Notes under the pieces: generated by a model
What the model saw: only the letters and a program-made list of their open reading frames with translations
Told to the model about the DNA's origin: nothing
The model's database searches: none
Made by a program: the position numbers and the translations under genes
Assembly (NCBI GenBank): GCA_963920635.1
Contig: OY987298.1
Location: forward strand, 113,574,035 to 113,638,034
Source: Pseudeuparius sepicola
Lineage: Eukaryota; Arthropoda; Insecta; Coleoptera; Anthribidae
Reading direction: 5' to 3'
DNA: 64,000 bases
Shown: piece after piece, positions 1 through 12,600 of the stretch
Layout: each line of letters opens with the position of its first letter
Position numbering within the stretch: the stretch's first letter is position 1

Positions 1-477
1 CAGGGTGTTCACTTTCAAAATGCCCACCATTGGTATTTTTGAAACGGTAAGAGCTACAAGGTTGGTTAAATTAGACAAAAGTTGCGCATTGTGATGTGTT
101 TCAAGAATCTGTAAAGAAATTGGACATAGCTCACGTGGTTACTAAAATAACCTGAAAAAACTGAAAACTTCCACTTTTTTATTTTGTCCGTAACTTTTTT
201 AATATCAAACGGAATTGAATGAAATTTGGTGGAATTACGTAACTAGGTACGGGCTTTCGAATGCACTATTCAGAAAAATTCTCTGCCTACTGGATCTTTA
301 GGTGTTCATAACCAAATTTTGATTTTCTTATGGCGGCCATATTGAATTTTACCACCATTGGATAGAGCAAAAAATTACGAGTACAACCATGTATCACAAC
401 ATCTAATTAAACCCACTTAAATGTCAAATTTCTAATATTTTAAATATTTTGAAGCCAGGCAGTAGGCCATGATTCCG

Positions 478-1045
478 AAAATAAAAAGTTATCTTTTTGG
501 TCTCGCAGGTACATCATTTTAGTGCATCTTTTTATTTTGCAACAATAGGGTACTCTTGTTCCATAACGATAAAATGAACCGTTTCTGTTGAAATCGGCAA
601 AATGTGCCCCAACACGTGTTAATTACAAAATTCGAAAAATACAATTTTCAACTACCGCTTTCAAATTTTACAAAATAATTGTACCATTTAAAGTGATAAC
701 AAAATTCCCTATGAACTCTGTATCAAAACTTTTTCGCTTTCAAAATGGAATGGATTGAACTCGACAACATTTTGAAATCCATAATTTAGGAAAACCAGGG
801 ATTCTTTACTCAATATGCATTAGGTATTTTTTCTTAATTTTGAATGTACAATTCATCTGTAAAACATTTAAATGCAGTAAGCGATAGTTTTATTTTTCAA
901 ACAGGTGTCTTGGGGCACATTTTGTCGATTTCAACGCAAACGGTTTATTTTATCATTAAGAAGCAAGAGTACCCTTTTATTGCAAAATTATAATATGCAC
1001 AAATGATAAACCTACGAGACCAAAAAGATAACCTCAAAAAAATTA
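478..1045. repeat. Foldback (long inverted repeat) element
   Basis: Arms at about 478-690 and 840-1045 are inverted copies of each other, for example GGGTACTCTTGTTCC at 549 against its diverged inverse near 965, and AAAATGTGCCCCAA at 600 against its inverse near 913. The spacer is about 150 bp. No coding potential is seen. The window opens with CAGGGTGTTC, which looks like the terminus of a TACAGGGTG-type element cut by the window edge, so the real element may be larger. Confidence 0.7.
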
Positions 1046-1059
1046 TGGGTATAAAACCA

Positions 1060-2610
1060 ATTGTGCTACCCCGCCCCCCCGCCTCTGGTCGATGGAAAGA
1101 AATTGTTTTTAAAGAAAATTGTTGCACTTCAGTTACTAAAGGACTCCACCGAGTTTTATTTCAATTGTACAACTTCTGTAGAAGTTATTGCCAAAAATAT
1201 ATTCTTCCAGCTGTACTTTTATCACCCCGTAACTTTCTTATTATGCATTTTAGGACCCATGATTATAGGAAATATTTATAAATTTTATGTCTGTATAATA
1301 TTCTGTACCTATTAATTATTAATATTGTTCATATTTTTTAGACTATTTTTTATTTGCTTTTCCCAACATTGATATTTCGGGAGGCATGTGTTTATTTTTA
1401 CTATCACCTAAAATGCAGTGCACAGAGTTTGTTGGAATAAACTTAAAAAAGAACAGCATTTGGCACCAAAGTAAGCTCCCAAAGCCCTCCTTTAAAAATG
1501 CCACCTCTGTTACCCAATATTGTCTGTGTATTTTGTCTTATAGAAAACATTTATCTAAACTCCAGATGTTGTGAGAAATTTGTATTTTATTTTAATTTCT
1601 TTTATCAAATCAAATTAATGGGGTGTAGCACACGGCATAGCATAGATTTTCTATGGCTTAAAGTTAAGTTACCAACCTTCAATGCCACAATACCTTGTCT
1701 TATGTTTTTAAACTCTTCTCTGAGAGTGCATCAGGAGAGTCATACAAAATGTATTATGCAACCAACCAAGGCAGAATAGGTCTTTTCGAAATTTCAATTC
1801 AATTAAAACACCAATTTTTGTTGCCAGATGATATATACAGAAATCAATATTCAACCAAATTTTATTTACTATTTACATCAAACTTTTACACTTCATAAAC
1901 TCTACAGTACTTAGGTTCAATATTATTGCATTTACAAGAGTTAATAAATATTAAATATCACTGGAAAAATAAGGTACAAAAATAAATATTTTAAAATTTT
2001 CAGAACTGTAGGCCAATAGATAGTCATCATCATTCATAATTAAAAATATCTATAGAAATGGGTAAGTTTATATTCATATAAGCTATTGTTTATAATTTTA
2101 CAAGCAATTGACATAAAATTGCCTATTTTTGGATCATCTAGTGGCCTAAACGTTGAAAATACAAAATTAAACTTGGATGGAAATTGTGATGGCTATATCT
2201 AGGGTTACCAACTTGTACGAGCCCTTAGGAAAATAATAGTAATGTCTATCAAAAGCAATGTCAAAACTAAATAATTGGCATGAATCATTAAACCAATATA
2301 AACAAATTAAATGTGAAAGAACTATTAAATTATTTGAAATTTAAAATACGGGAACTTAAATGACAAAGTGGTTTAACAGGTTAGTCAAAAGTAGAATTGC
2401 CCTAATTGCTGAAGACCGGTTGGAACCCACAACAAAATCATTATCCAACAATTATAAGCTCACGTACTACAACATCCATACAATACTCATAAAGCACCAT
2501 AAACAATTGTTATTGAATTGCTAAGTCTCTTCATTCCCTTTTTTTTTTCAATTTTAAACATATTACATCTTAACAAAATGGAATGGTAAAAGGGGGAATC
2601 AATGTTAATG
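1060..2610. other. AT-rich region 3' of MGAT1, nothing recognised
   Basis: This is the downstream flank of MGAT1, which is read leftwards and stops at 2611-2613. It must include the 3' UTR of that gene, but I could not place a convincing polyadenylation signal. Only short chance reading frames are present, and no repeat structure stands out. Confidence 0.5.
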
Positions 2611-5600
2611 CTAACTCCAACTAATGTCGTAGCCCTTCCAATTTAAATTTGGTGCCAAATGAACCGTACGTCCTCTATAATAAAATGTCACAATACCTTT
2701 ATATGCTGTTCGAGGAACTCCACTCTGAAAATAAGTGAAATATCGATAAGTATTTCACAAATATCTGAAGTTCATGTATACCTACCTTAAAATCATCCAT
2801 AAGACCCAATTTCTTCGTTATCAATTTGTACTCATTCATAGTCCTGTAAATAATTCGAAGAGGTCCGGTATAATTTTGATCGACATTTCCATCCTTAAGC
2901 TGCTGGTGATCAATGACTGGGTACTTGTACACTGCCTGAACAAATTCTTTATCGTAATTCTCTTTTAGCAAATAAGTAAGGTTCATTTTGGTGAAAGGCA
3001 CAAACTGATCGTTTAACTTGATGTATTTCAAATGTTTCTCAAAAAACATTCCACTAAAATGAAATGTATATATTTTTAATAATAGTCTTGGAAATTCTAG
3101 AACTCACTTGGAAACACCAATTTTTCCAAAAGTTCTGGTCCTAGATATTTCAGGTCGAATACAAGATCTGCTTTTCCGCTGAGCTGGATCTCTAATCCAA
3201 TCATCCCAATATCTGTGAATATGTATAATAGGTACAGAGTGTCTCTATATGCTTGAAAATGTCGATTTTCTCAGTAATTTTCAAGATAAATAATTGATAG
3301 TTCAGAAATTAAACTTGTGTAGAATTTCCCAAGGCATTTGAATATGACGTCACAATTAATAAACAGTATGGAATATTAGTAACGAATGTACCGGCAGTAA
3401 CAAAGTATTGTCGGTTTTCATTTCCGACTTTCGGTTTCACTGGAGGTGAGCATCACTTGGTTTGAGACAATTTTTTTTCGAAAAAAATGCTAATAAAATG
3501 ACAAAAAGATCGATTTGATATTTTTAAAGACTGGGAAAAATTTTTACTATTAAATTTTTCGAAAATCTGGTTTTTGGTTATGTTGTTGCATGTTTTGAGC
3601 ACACTATTGTGCCTAAAGAGTTGTGACATCACAGCCCATGTCTGTCAAATATGACAGTTAAAATTAAAAATTGTGAGAAATCAGTCTTGCCTTGGAAATA
3701 TTTGAAAGTTTTTGTGTAGCTATGCTAATTTGTAGACAGATATCAGGGTATTCGATTTTCTTACTTGATATTCCTAGAATTGAAATTGAAACCATAAAAT
3801 TAAATACAAAACTGTACCTTATCATTTTGTTTCACTGAATTTCAAAAGATGGATCTGTTTTATGTAAAAATATGGCAACATTAGCCCAGGAAATGAACTA
3901 GCTTAAAATAAAGAATCTGCACCAATGCTATACTATTTGAAAACATCTTATTTTTCTCTTTAATTTTGGGTTAAAATTTATTTCTATCCATATGATTTAG
4001 TAAGAGAACAACAAAAATAAGTTTCTCGGGTTATTTGCAGGAAAAAATATCAAGTACTGATTTGAAAAGAAATAATTAAGAAAAACGGATATCCTGATAT
4101 CTGCCTGCAACTTGGCATAGATGCACAAAAATACAATGCGAATACATTTTCTTAATAACTTTTTCCGATAGTTCCAAAGTTCCAAGGCAGCAGATTTTTC
4201 CAAATTTTTTATTTTAAATGTCAAATTTGACAGGGATAGGCTGTGATGTCACGGCTCTTTTTAGGCGCAATAGTGTACCCAAAACATGCACCAACATAGC
4301 CCAAAATCAGATTTTCAGAAATCTAATAACAAATAATTTTCCCATTTGGTGCAAACTTTATGAATAGCGCTGTATGCATATTTTGTCGGTTTTATCACTA
4401 CTATGTGAATAAAAGAAAAAAATTATTGAATGTGTATACAGGGTGTCCCAGTTCTAAATGTCGTAAATAAAACTAATGGTAGAAAATATCATTTTAAGTA
4501 AAAACTTCCTACAAACATAGGATAAAGGATGTTGCAAATAACAGTCAAGGTTTACATTATATAAAACGTTACAAATTTCCCAAGCAGCATATTTTTCTGG
4601 TGCAACCTGTAAGTTCATTACACAAAATCTAAGCATTCTATGACACATTTGGAAACAATATTTTTTGTATAAAATTGAATGGGGATTATCGGGAACTCAA
4701 CAAATAATTCAAATATTCCATATGCATGCGTAATTTTTGTGAAGAAGGGATACAAGTTAACCACTCGCACGCCAATGTTGGAATGAAGCGAACTCTAGTG
4801 TCTCCTTTCTATTTGCCTTCCACGTTCTTATAAACCATACCAAATTAAAGATTGGTACCTACATTGTCCCTTTTCCAAAATATTCAGAAAGACCTGTTTT
4901 TCTTTATATAAACTTTCATACCCTTTATCTTTCTTATTAAGTGTTTTTCAATATATGTTCATATGAATTTTTTGTGTGTAAAATGAGATTTTCTACCATC
5001 TGTTGGAACTGGACTGAAACTGACGAGAAATACGCCATTCTAATCTCGTCTTAAAGCAATATATATGTTGAAGATATTAGTCCATGTGTAAAAAGCTTGT
5101 CTTTTAATAAACGTATAATACTATATCCAAGTTACAGAAGCAGTGAATCAAAACATTGGCCACCAAGTGGTCCCAATGTGACCTATTCTCTTTTATTGAT
5201 CTGGCCGTCGTAAAATGTCAAGTGTTTAGACGGCGAGTGGAATGCAGGGCGGGCTCTTCCCTTAGTCGAGTTTCCTGCATAGGTAGGATCGCGCACAGCC
5301 TTGTTGCAGAATCTCATATATTAGTCCGACCCTGGTAATCGATCGCAATGCGGTCATGCGACTTTGTTTATATGTACTGCCTCTGTAACTTGGATAGACT
5401 TTAGTCCATTTATATGGTCTATCTGCAACTGGACCATATATCACAGAGAGATTTAAACAAAGACAATGAATGTGCAATGTTTTTAGGGCGGTTGCAATGT
5501 CCGCCATTTCTGAATTTCCCTTCCTTTTCTTATATAGGCCCTAGTTTTTTTTTGTTTTTTTCTTCAAAATACTTACTAAAATGAAGGCATATCCTTCTTT

Positions 5601-8434
5601 AACAGGATGATTCAGTCATGATGTAAAAAATTTAACCATACAGTTGGGGGAGGGAAGGAAATTGCGAAATTCTGAAGTATAAAACATGGAGCAAATCAAC
5701 CTTAGTACCGTAGTAACTTGGCGCACTTCACAGTTACGGCGTACCAATAACCAGCCCACTCGCTGCCGACAATTGATCGGCAGCCCGGGCGGTTAGTACC
5801 AGGCACAATCGCCAGTAATGCCGAGTCGATGACAGAGGGAATAACACGGTTTCTCTCGCCGCTTCATGCTGTGGTAGTAGAAGCCGCTGCCGCCGGACTC
5901 CACTCACCATTCGTGCCCTCGCATACCTTGTTCCTTGGTGTATTATAGTACAAATAGAATCGGACTGCTACATGAGAAAATTGCTACCAGTACAATCTTA
6001 TCATGGATTCGCAGTTTTATTATACGCCAGTGAGCATGTTACTGTCTCATAATAGATTTTTTATATGTGCGAGAGGGTGCTAAGTTCTGATGCTCACGAA
6101 CAGAATAACTTGTTTGTAGTCAAGTTGCTAATGGCATATTTGAACTCTTCTAAATAGTAACTGACAAGGTAACTCAATATTTTTTGGCATTAAATACATT
6201 GATATTTACAAAGTAAGGAAAGGATTAACATTGGAAATAAAAAATGAGCCAAAAAGGTAATAAATTATCTTAGACCATGAAGTTTTTATTGTCACAGCAG
6301 AAAAATGTTTCCCTAAAAATTTAAAAACACAAAAAGTTCTAGGTATTTCTCAATATGTATTTCGACATTTTTTGAGATTTCTGTGAAAACATAAAAAATA
6401 AGTACCTACCTACACGAGCCCTGACGCGAGAGTTTACCAGCTGACTAGAAAGCGCCGTTATTTCTGATATTCTTTATTTTTTTCTTGACTTTAGAATTTT
6501 TTTAATTTCAGGTTCATATTAAGCTATTTTTTCCACCTGTAGTCAAGGTTAGTTTATAGGAAGGTTAGCACATTTCCCCACTCTTAAACAAGACCAAAGG
6601 TAGCCCCCACACTTGCAACATCGCAAGACGGTGCCGCCTCCACCAACTGTTCTTCTTCTTAAAAGCTTGATGCCAGTAGCGTTAAAAAAAGTCGAAAACA
6701 AAAAATACCAAGATATTTTAAGAGGAAAAATAGCAAAAGCAATAAAATAAATTTACGCGCAAACCAAACCTTCCCTTCCAATCGTCGAATGTCCTGACAA
6801 TAAAACTAACCTTGCCAGCAGATAATTTTTTTACATCATGACTGAATCACCCTGTATAAAAAAGAAGGGTAATTCACTGCAATTGAACATACAGTCTGAA
6901 TGGCTATACCATGTCATTTATATTCGGTCTGTGCCATTTAGGCCATTTGACACCTATCTCAAATCGTTTTATAATCTATGAAGTCGTTTTGAATATGACT
7001 AGACTTTTGTAAAATGACATATTTTATATTTCGCCTAGGACAAAGTGATTTTAATACTTCGTTTTGTCAACTATAATCATTTTGATTATTTAAAAAAAAA
7101 CACACACACACACAACTTAATTACAAAGGTCTTAAAATGAAGTGAAAAAGAGGTCAACAAAGGACAGACTACAGCCACAGAATATCAAAAATTTGACTCT
7201 AAAATCTCTCTGCAATGTAGATTAATGTAGAATCAAATAAAATGCACAATGTTTATCTCTTTGGAAGATATTTCGCCTAAAAGCAGGTCTCCTTTGGCAC
7301 ATGTCGCTAAGGAATTGTCTGTATTACTGGTTACTCTGTGCTGCAACTCTTAGCTTCGTAATTGTTTTTTATCAAAATTTGTGGTAAGAGTCAATTAATG
7401 TTTAATTATTAATGTGTATAATCTATATCCCACAAATTCGCACATTCCCATGAAATGACAAGGGTTTTACATACGCTCTTGGCCACTTATTATGAAGCTC
7501 CATCCAAACATTTTTGGTTAACATCCAACCCAAGCCAGGAAAAAAGTCGGTCCTATAAAGCAGATGAGGTTGTGCTAAATTAACTAATCCTTCTTTTCCA
7601 TTATCATTCCATGCAGATATACACCACAGTGACGTATCTTTCAATAACAATGGATAAGTACCAATGAAATATTCATAAAAATCCGGGGCTACTTCTAGAT
7701 CATCTATAAAAGAAAATTATGCAGAAAATTATAAATAATATTTATATTCATAACCAGTGTGAAGATAACAGGTAAGTTGTTGAGTTACCTTCTACTACAA
7801 TAACGGTACTAAAATTAAAGTTGAAAAACATTTGGTTTAAGGCCCAGCCATAGTGTCTAGCAATCTTAAAATACCCCTTGAATTTCTTTTCCTTCGGTGG
7901 CACCTGAATGTCAGATTTATCAGGCTGTTGCATTAACGATACTTGTGAACCATATCCTTGAATAACTTCCCTCGTTTCATCGTGGTTGCAGTCCTGCAAT
8001 ATAATTTGAGCAAATATAAAAAAGCACTTCACTTAAATTGCATTTGTATTAGGTACCTGGCTAATAATAATCGGAAATTGATCAGGGTCTGGCCGGTACT
8101 GTATGAGTTTATCTAAACAACGATTAATAGTGACTCGATTGCAAGCAAACACAAGTACAGGAATCTTAGTGTTTTGAATCTGACTGGAAGATTTAATTTT
8201 ATTAGAGTCTCCATGGGAATTTTTCTTGGTTTCTAAGAACTGCTGAACATTGTTTATTATATCATTATTAAGCTTAAACTGCTCCGATATGCCCTGTTCT
8301 AATATCACAATTTGTCTGTCTACCTTTTTCGGTTCACTTAAGCTATTTGACCTATACGTAAATGTAAAATAGACAAAAGAAGACCATGTTATTAAAATAA
8401 ATCCTAATATAAGATTTGTGCGCTTCAATCTCAT
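2611..8434 (-). CDS. MGAT1: MGAT1, alpha-1,3-mannosyl-glycoprotein 2-beta-N-acetylglucosaminyltransferase (GnT-I)
   Basis: This Golgi type II membrane enzyme transfers GlcNAc from UDP-GlcNAc to Man5GlcNAc2, the step that opens hybrid and complex N-glycan synthesis. I assembled six coding exons on the minus strand: 8434-8057, 7993-7789, 7703-7475, 3212-3108, 3053-2786 and 2724-2611 (stop TAG). All introns are GT-AG and the phases agree, giving 432 residues (human about 445). Visible features are a cytoplasmic basic start (MRLKRTN), a signal-anchor at about residues 7-27, a stem, and the metal/sugar-nucleotide EDD motif at 194-196 in [12 protein letters not shown], which is split by the exon 2/3 junction. 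WDDW follows at 273-276, where the family's catalytic aspartate sits, then CIRPEISRT and a C-terminus [13 protein letters not shown] typical of the family. The third intron (3213-7474) is 4.3 kb and full of repeats. The gene looks intact and is divergent from SCYL1. The assignment is very secure; the 3' UTR and transcription start are not determined. Confidence 0.97.
3520..4370. repeat. Foldback element in MGAT1 intron 3
   Basis: The left arm (about 3525-3790) and right arm (about 4030-4365) are diverged inverted copies. GTGACATCACAGCCCATGTC at 3625 pairs with the inverse of the block around 4225-4250, and CACACTATTGTGCC at 3600 pairs with the inverse near 4265. No protein is encoded. It is probably a non-autonomous Tc1/mariner-like element. 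Just outside lie unpaired TACAGAGTGTC (3231) and TACAGGGTGTCCC (4438) motifs. Confidence 0.6.
5120..5405. mobile_element. MITE with TCTATCCAAG-type TIRs, copy 1
   Basis: About 285 bp, with ends ATATCCAAGTTACAGAAGCAGT on the left and the inverse of AGTCTATCCAAGTTACAGAG on the right. The flanks are consistent with a TA target. A second copy with the same interior (TGGCCACCA..GTGACCTATTCTC, GCAGGGC.GGCTCTTCCC) lies at 42087-42473. Non-coding. Confidence 0.7.
5600..6857. mobile_element. Non-autonomous DNA element with TACAGGGTGATTCAG-type TIRs, copy 1
   Basis: The left end ACAGGATGATTCAGTCATGA (5602) and right end TCATGACTGAATCACCCTGT (to 6855) are inverted, flanked by TA. Interior blocks match the element at 14335-15873, for instance the stretch CGCGAGAGTTTACCAGCTGA (6425) against CGCGAGTTTAACAGCTGATC near 15710. 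There is no transposase. It lies in MGAT1 intron 3. Confidence 0.7.
7099..7115. repeat. Short (CA)n microsatellite after an A-run
   Basis: An A9 run is followed by about seven CA units inside MGAT1 intron 3. Confidence 0.8.
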
Positions 8435-8933
8435 ATTATTAATAAATTATATTAGTAAACACTAGAAAAAACATTATCAGGAGAAATTAAACAAAACCGT
8501 TTTTTAAAATCTTACACCAAATTCCATAGTGAGACTTCATCATCTAATTGTTCCAATTAGCAAATAATTCTAATTTTCACTACATTTTGCTGCCTTATAA
8601 AACTCTTATTATTTGGCATATTTCACATAAAAAAATCTGTTTTCTGTTTCTATTTAAGATTTATTTATACGCGTCAGTGTCACTTTTGATCTGGTTTTGA
8701 TTCACCTATATATTTTGTGGTTTTGATGTGGTTAATCTTCTTCATATTTTTTTCTGGCCTCTGCCCTTTCGAGCACATTAGCCACTCGGGGCATTCGCCT
8801 CCTCTACGTTGGGTCGGGTTAGTTGCCACCACAAATTTCGCTTTTCCCCTAGAATGCACCCAATACCCATTATGACGGCTATCCAAGCAGACGCCAGCGC
8901 CCTCTGCCGGATACTAAAAATTGGTGGAGGGAA

Positions 8934-9019
8934 TAGGGCCCAATGGCGGTCCAGTTTATTTTACAAGGGCCGTTACTAGGGCTCAATGGCCGTCCAGTTT
9001 ATTTTACGAGGGCCGTTAT
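8934..9019. repeat. Two tandem 43-bp units in the intergenic promoter region
   Basis: Units 8934-8976 and 8977-9019 share TAGGGCCCAATGGCGGTCCA / TAGGGCTCAATGGCCGTCCA and the tail TTTATTTTAC.AGGGCCGTTA. About four mismatches in 43 suggest a fairly recent duplication. Confidence 0.85.
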
Positions 9020-9477
9020 CCTTGTGCAGAAACAAACGTTCCGGCTTTTTTTTTCCAACTTGTAATTGGACAACATCTTCCCCCAAAATTTGCCTTCGGT
9101 ATTGTAAAATGAAATGAAAATGTAATAAGCAAAACAATAAAATAACAAACCTCAATTATTACGTCACAGGCTGTCCTAGTAGATCCGCTCTCGTCGGCCA
9201 AAGTAGCTTGTTCGGACATGTCCGATTTTAATATCCGAACGATCCGGATTTACCACGGTGAATAAGGTACACCCACACCGTCACCGTACAAGGTTAGCTC
9301 CACTAACCTTGGTCACCAGAGATATAGAGGTAGGCCATATCTCTGGGATTTACCTACCTCCCCTACCTCTAGATGTAATAAATGAACGATTCGATGCAAA
9401 ACGAGCACTTTGAAGTAAATACCGAACGCCAAACGCACTATATATATATAACGATAGCATCGGTAGGCAAGAAAAAC

Positions 9478-9522
9478 TATCGATATTTTCGATACTAAAA
9501 AACTATCGATGCCGTATCGATA
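9478..9522. promoter_or_regulatory. Cluster of DRE-type TATCGATA sites upstream of SCYL1
   Basis: TATCGATA occurs at 9478-9485 and 9515-9522, with a near-site TATCGATG at 9504-9511 and related CGATA words just outside, 165-210 bp upstream of the SCYL1 ATG. In Drosophila this octamer is the binding site of DREF at housekeeping promoters. The spelling is seen directly; the factor and function are inferred. Confidence 0.6.
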
Positions 9523-9687
9523 GTGTCCGTCCCACCTTTAGTTATGACAGAGCATATATTATGCTAGGTTATGACAGCAAATTGAAACTTGGCATTAGAC
9601 GAATTTAGGTTAAGTTTTTAAAATGTTTTTGTAAATAAATAATTTGAAGAGTTTTTAGTCATTAATAATTTCCATATAAAATTAAGC

Positions 9688-12600
9688 ATGTGGTCTTTTT
9701 TCTCACGAGATCCGTCTAAGGATTTCAATTTTGAAATTGGTGAGCTAGTTCCAGGACTAGAATCTCGTAGTGTATGGTCACTTCACAAAGGCAAGAAGAA
9801 GGTACCTATTAATTTGGGCATTTATCTTATCGTTAATTACAAATTGTACATTAATTTTATTGTCAGGGTGTCGGTGAGGAAGTGTCTGTGTTTGTATTCG
9901 ATATCAAAGCTGGTACGGAAGCAAAATTAGAAACGGCCAAATCATCCGTGAAAAGGTTAAAGACTTTACGACATCCCAGTGTTCTCACTTATCTGGATAG
10001 CTTAGAGTCAGACAAGATTTTATACTTAGCTACTGAGTATGTCGATCCATTATCGTATCATTTAGAACACTTATCACTGGAGGTTCCTCAGAAAGATCTT
10101 TATATTGCATGGGGTATCTTTCAAATAACAGTAAGTTAAGCAAAATTTAATGGTATTGTCCCTGATGACCTTTAATTTTTGTCAGAGAGCTTTATCATTC
10201 CTGAATAATGACGGCAACCTTCGACATAATAATGTAAATATTTGGTCTGTGTTTGTAAATTCTTCTGGAGAATGGAAACTTGGCGGAGTTGAATACATCT
10301 CTAATGCACAAGACAATGTAAATACACTAACATTAACAGGATCCTTGGATGTTTATGACCCCCCTGAGAAGAATGACCCCAGTAAACAGAGGTCTATTAC
10401 AAAATGGTAAGAATAAATCCTTGGGTTCCAGTTTCCCCTTTTTCCTTTTAGTACTTAACCTGTATCCAAATCTACCTGTATACGAAGGTTCTTGTATTAG
10501 CATAGAGAATCACATCTGATCACACTTTGATTTATGGCAGTGGCTATTTATACGTCCGACGTATAAAAAAAGTCGGTATACATCTTGCGCTATCATTGGC
10601 GAGTTAAGTCACGTGACTTCTTTGGACATACATTTAACTCCGTACACGTCCGAAGTAAACTTATTAGATGTGTCGGAAGCCTTCGGAAGTGCATTTTTCT
10701 CAAGCATCTTTGCAATAAGGAGCGTATGCCATATGCCCTCCTTTTTGGGGGATAGGCAGTGCCGAATGAAAAAAGAAGGGGGCATTCGCACCATATTGTG
10801 GCAGTCGGCAGCGATGCACGCTGCCTTATGGAAAAAGAAGTGGTAATCATTTCTAATGGTGTAACCCACCCCCAATTTTCTCGAAATTTTGGCTAGGTAC
10901 CCCGCAGCGCCTCAGACAAATTATTTGTCTGAGCGCAGCGCCCATCGCCGAAAAAGGAGAGCATACGCAATATAAAATATGAATAATCTCTGACATCATA
11001 AAATCGACTTAGGAAACAAGCCAATTCATCATCCATCGGACGGTAGAAATAAGGTTATGTGTCACATGACTCAATCCACCAATGAGAGCGCAAGACATAT
11101 ACCGACTTTTATATACGTCAGACGTATAAATAGCCACTTCCTTGATTTATTTGTGGGGAAGACGGAAGACATAAACATTATTCAATTGAATTAAACGTGT
11201 AAAAGTACCTAACATAATTGAGTAAAGAAAATAGGCCAAGAGGAACAACCACCGTCAAAGTGGACAGATAAGATTATTAATTCTTGATAAAGCTGCCAGG
11301 CCAGGTCATAATTTGCAAAATCAGTTTCATAAAACCCCTTCACAACAAAGATTGTTGTTTATCGTTTCTCCACTATGTACCTTCGCCTGCTTGTTGATTG
11401 ACTTTGCAGTTTGTATAACTGGATCTGAAAGTTGTAGTGAGCAGCTAAACCATAAAAAGTGCCATTATTGATGTCATTGTGTAAAACCGTTTTGTCTTTT
11501 TTGTGAACCATGGCAATAACCCAAGCAATGTGCCGTTTTGTGATTAGGCCCATAGTGGCCAATTTATTATATCGGGAGTACTAAGTGTTGAGGCATCATG
11601 TTGACATAACACTGGCTGAGGAAATTTGTCATCTTTCACTAGATAATGATACCCTTTAAGGTGGATTTATAAACTCGACATTTGCGTCGAAAATTCAATC
11701 CCAATATTTTACGTGTAACCGTTTATAAACGCCGCCGTCGAACGTTGCCGTCTGCGTCCGATGCCGTCCGAGATAAACTAATTTCATCTTTCACGTTCCG
11801 TCGTTCGCATTTCTGGACACAAACTGCGAAGGTCACCGTCAACTTCGAGCGCCAACGCAAACGTCGAGTTTATAAATCCACCTTTATTGTTTATGGATAC
11901 CCTAGTTAGTTGTGACAGTGCCATAAAGACAAAGGTGATACATGAGCATTACGAGCACCAAAAATTACAATTTTGTATTTCGTGCGACACCATAATAGGA
12001 CCGCAATGTTCATGTAATCTGTTTCTGTCGTGTCATCTTTCTGTAAAATAAAAAAAGATATGCTACAATAATTATTACAGTATGCTAATTTTTATTATGT
12101 TCGAATTGTAGTTCTACAGATATGTGGGGCCTAGGATGTCTTATTTGGGAGGTTTTCAACGGTTCGCTACAACAACAGTCTTCTTTAAGAAATATGGATA
12201 AGGTAACAATATCACAACATCACATGGGCACCGCTACGGCATTTGCCGCCAACTTTATAGTTGGGAGGGGCTCAAAAATTAAAAAATTGAAATTGAATTT
12301 TTGTGGTAAAAAATTGTGCTGCAGGCGAAAATTTTTCAAATATATTAGTTAAATTAGTGAAAAAAAAATGTCGAACCAAAAGTATTATTGACAACTGGTG
12401 CTAATTTTTTCTTTATTTACTATATGCCCATAATCATATGTATAGTGGATATCACGAATCTTTATCCCTACGTCACAATGATCGACAATGGAAATTGCAT
12501 TGTTGGCCATTGTGACGTAGGGATGAAGATTCGTAATGTCCACTGTAGCCAAGAAGTACCTACTCCATTTTCATTTAAATAAAACCAGTGTTACCAATAG

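Larger units (their letters stand above)
8435..9687. promoter_or_regulatory. Divergent MGAT1/SCYL1 intergenic promoter region
   Basis: These 1,253 bp separate the two start codons of head-to-head genes, so both 5' UTRs and promoters must lie here. Contents seen: a 43-bp tandem duplication at 8934-9019 and the TATCGATA cluster at 9478-9522. There is also a set of short palindromes around 9285-9360 (AAGGTTAGctccaCTAACCTT). No clear transposon terminus is seen. The promoter role is inferred from position. Confidence 0.6.
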
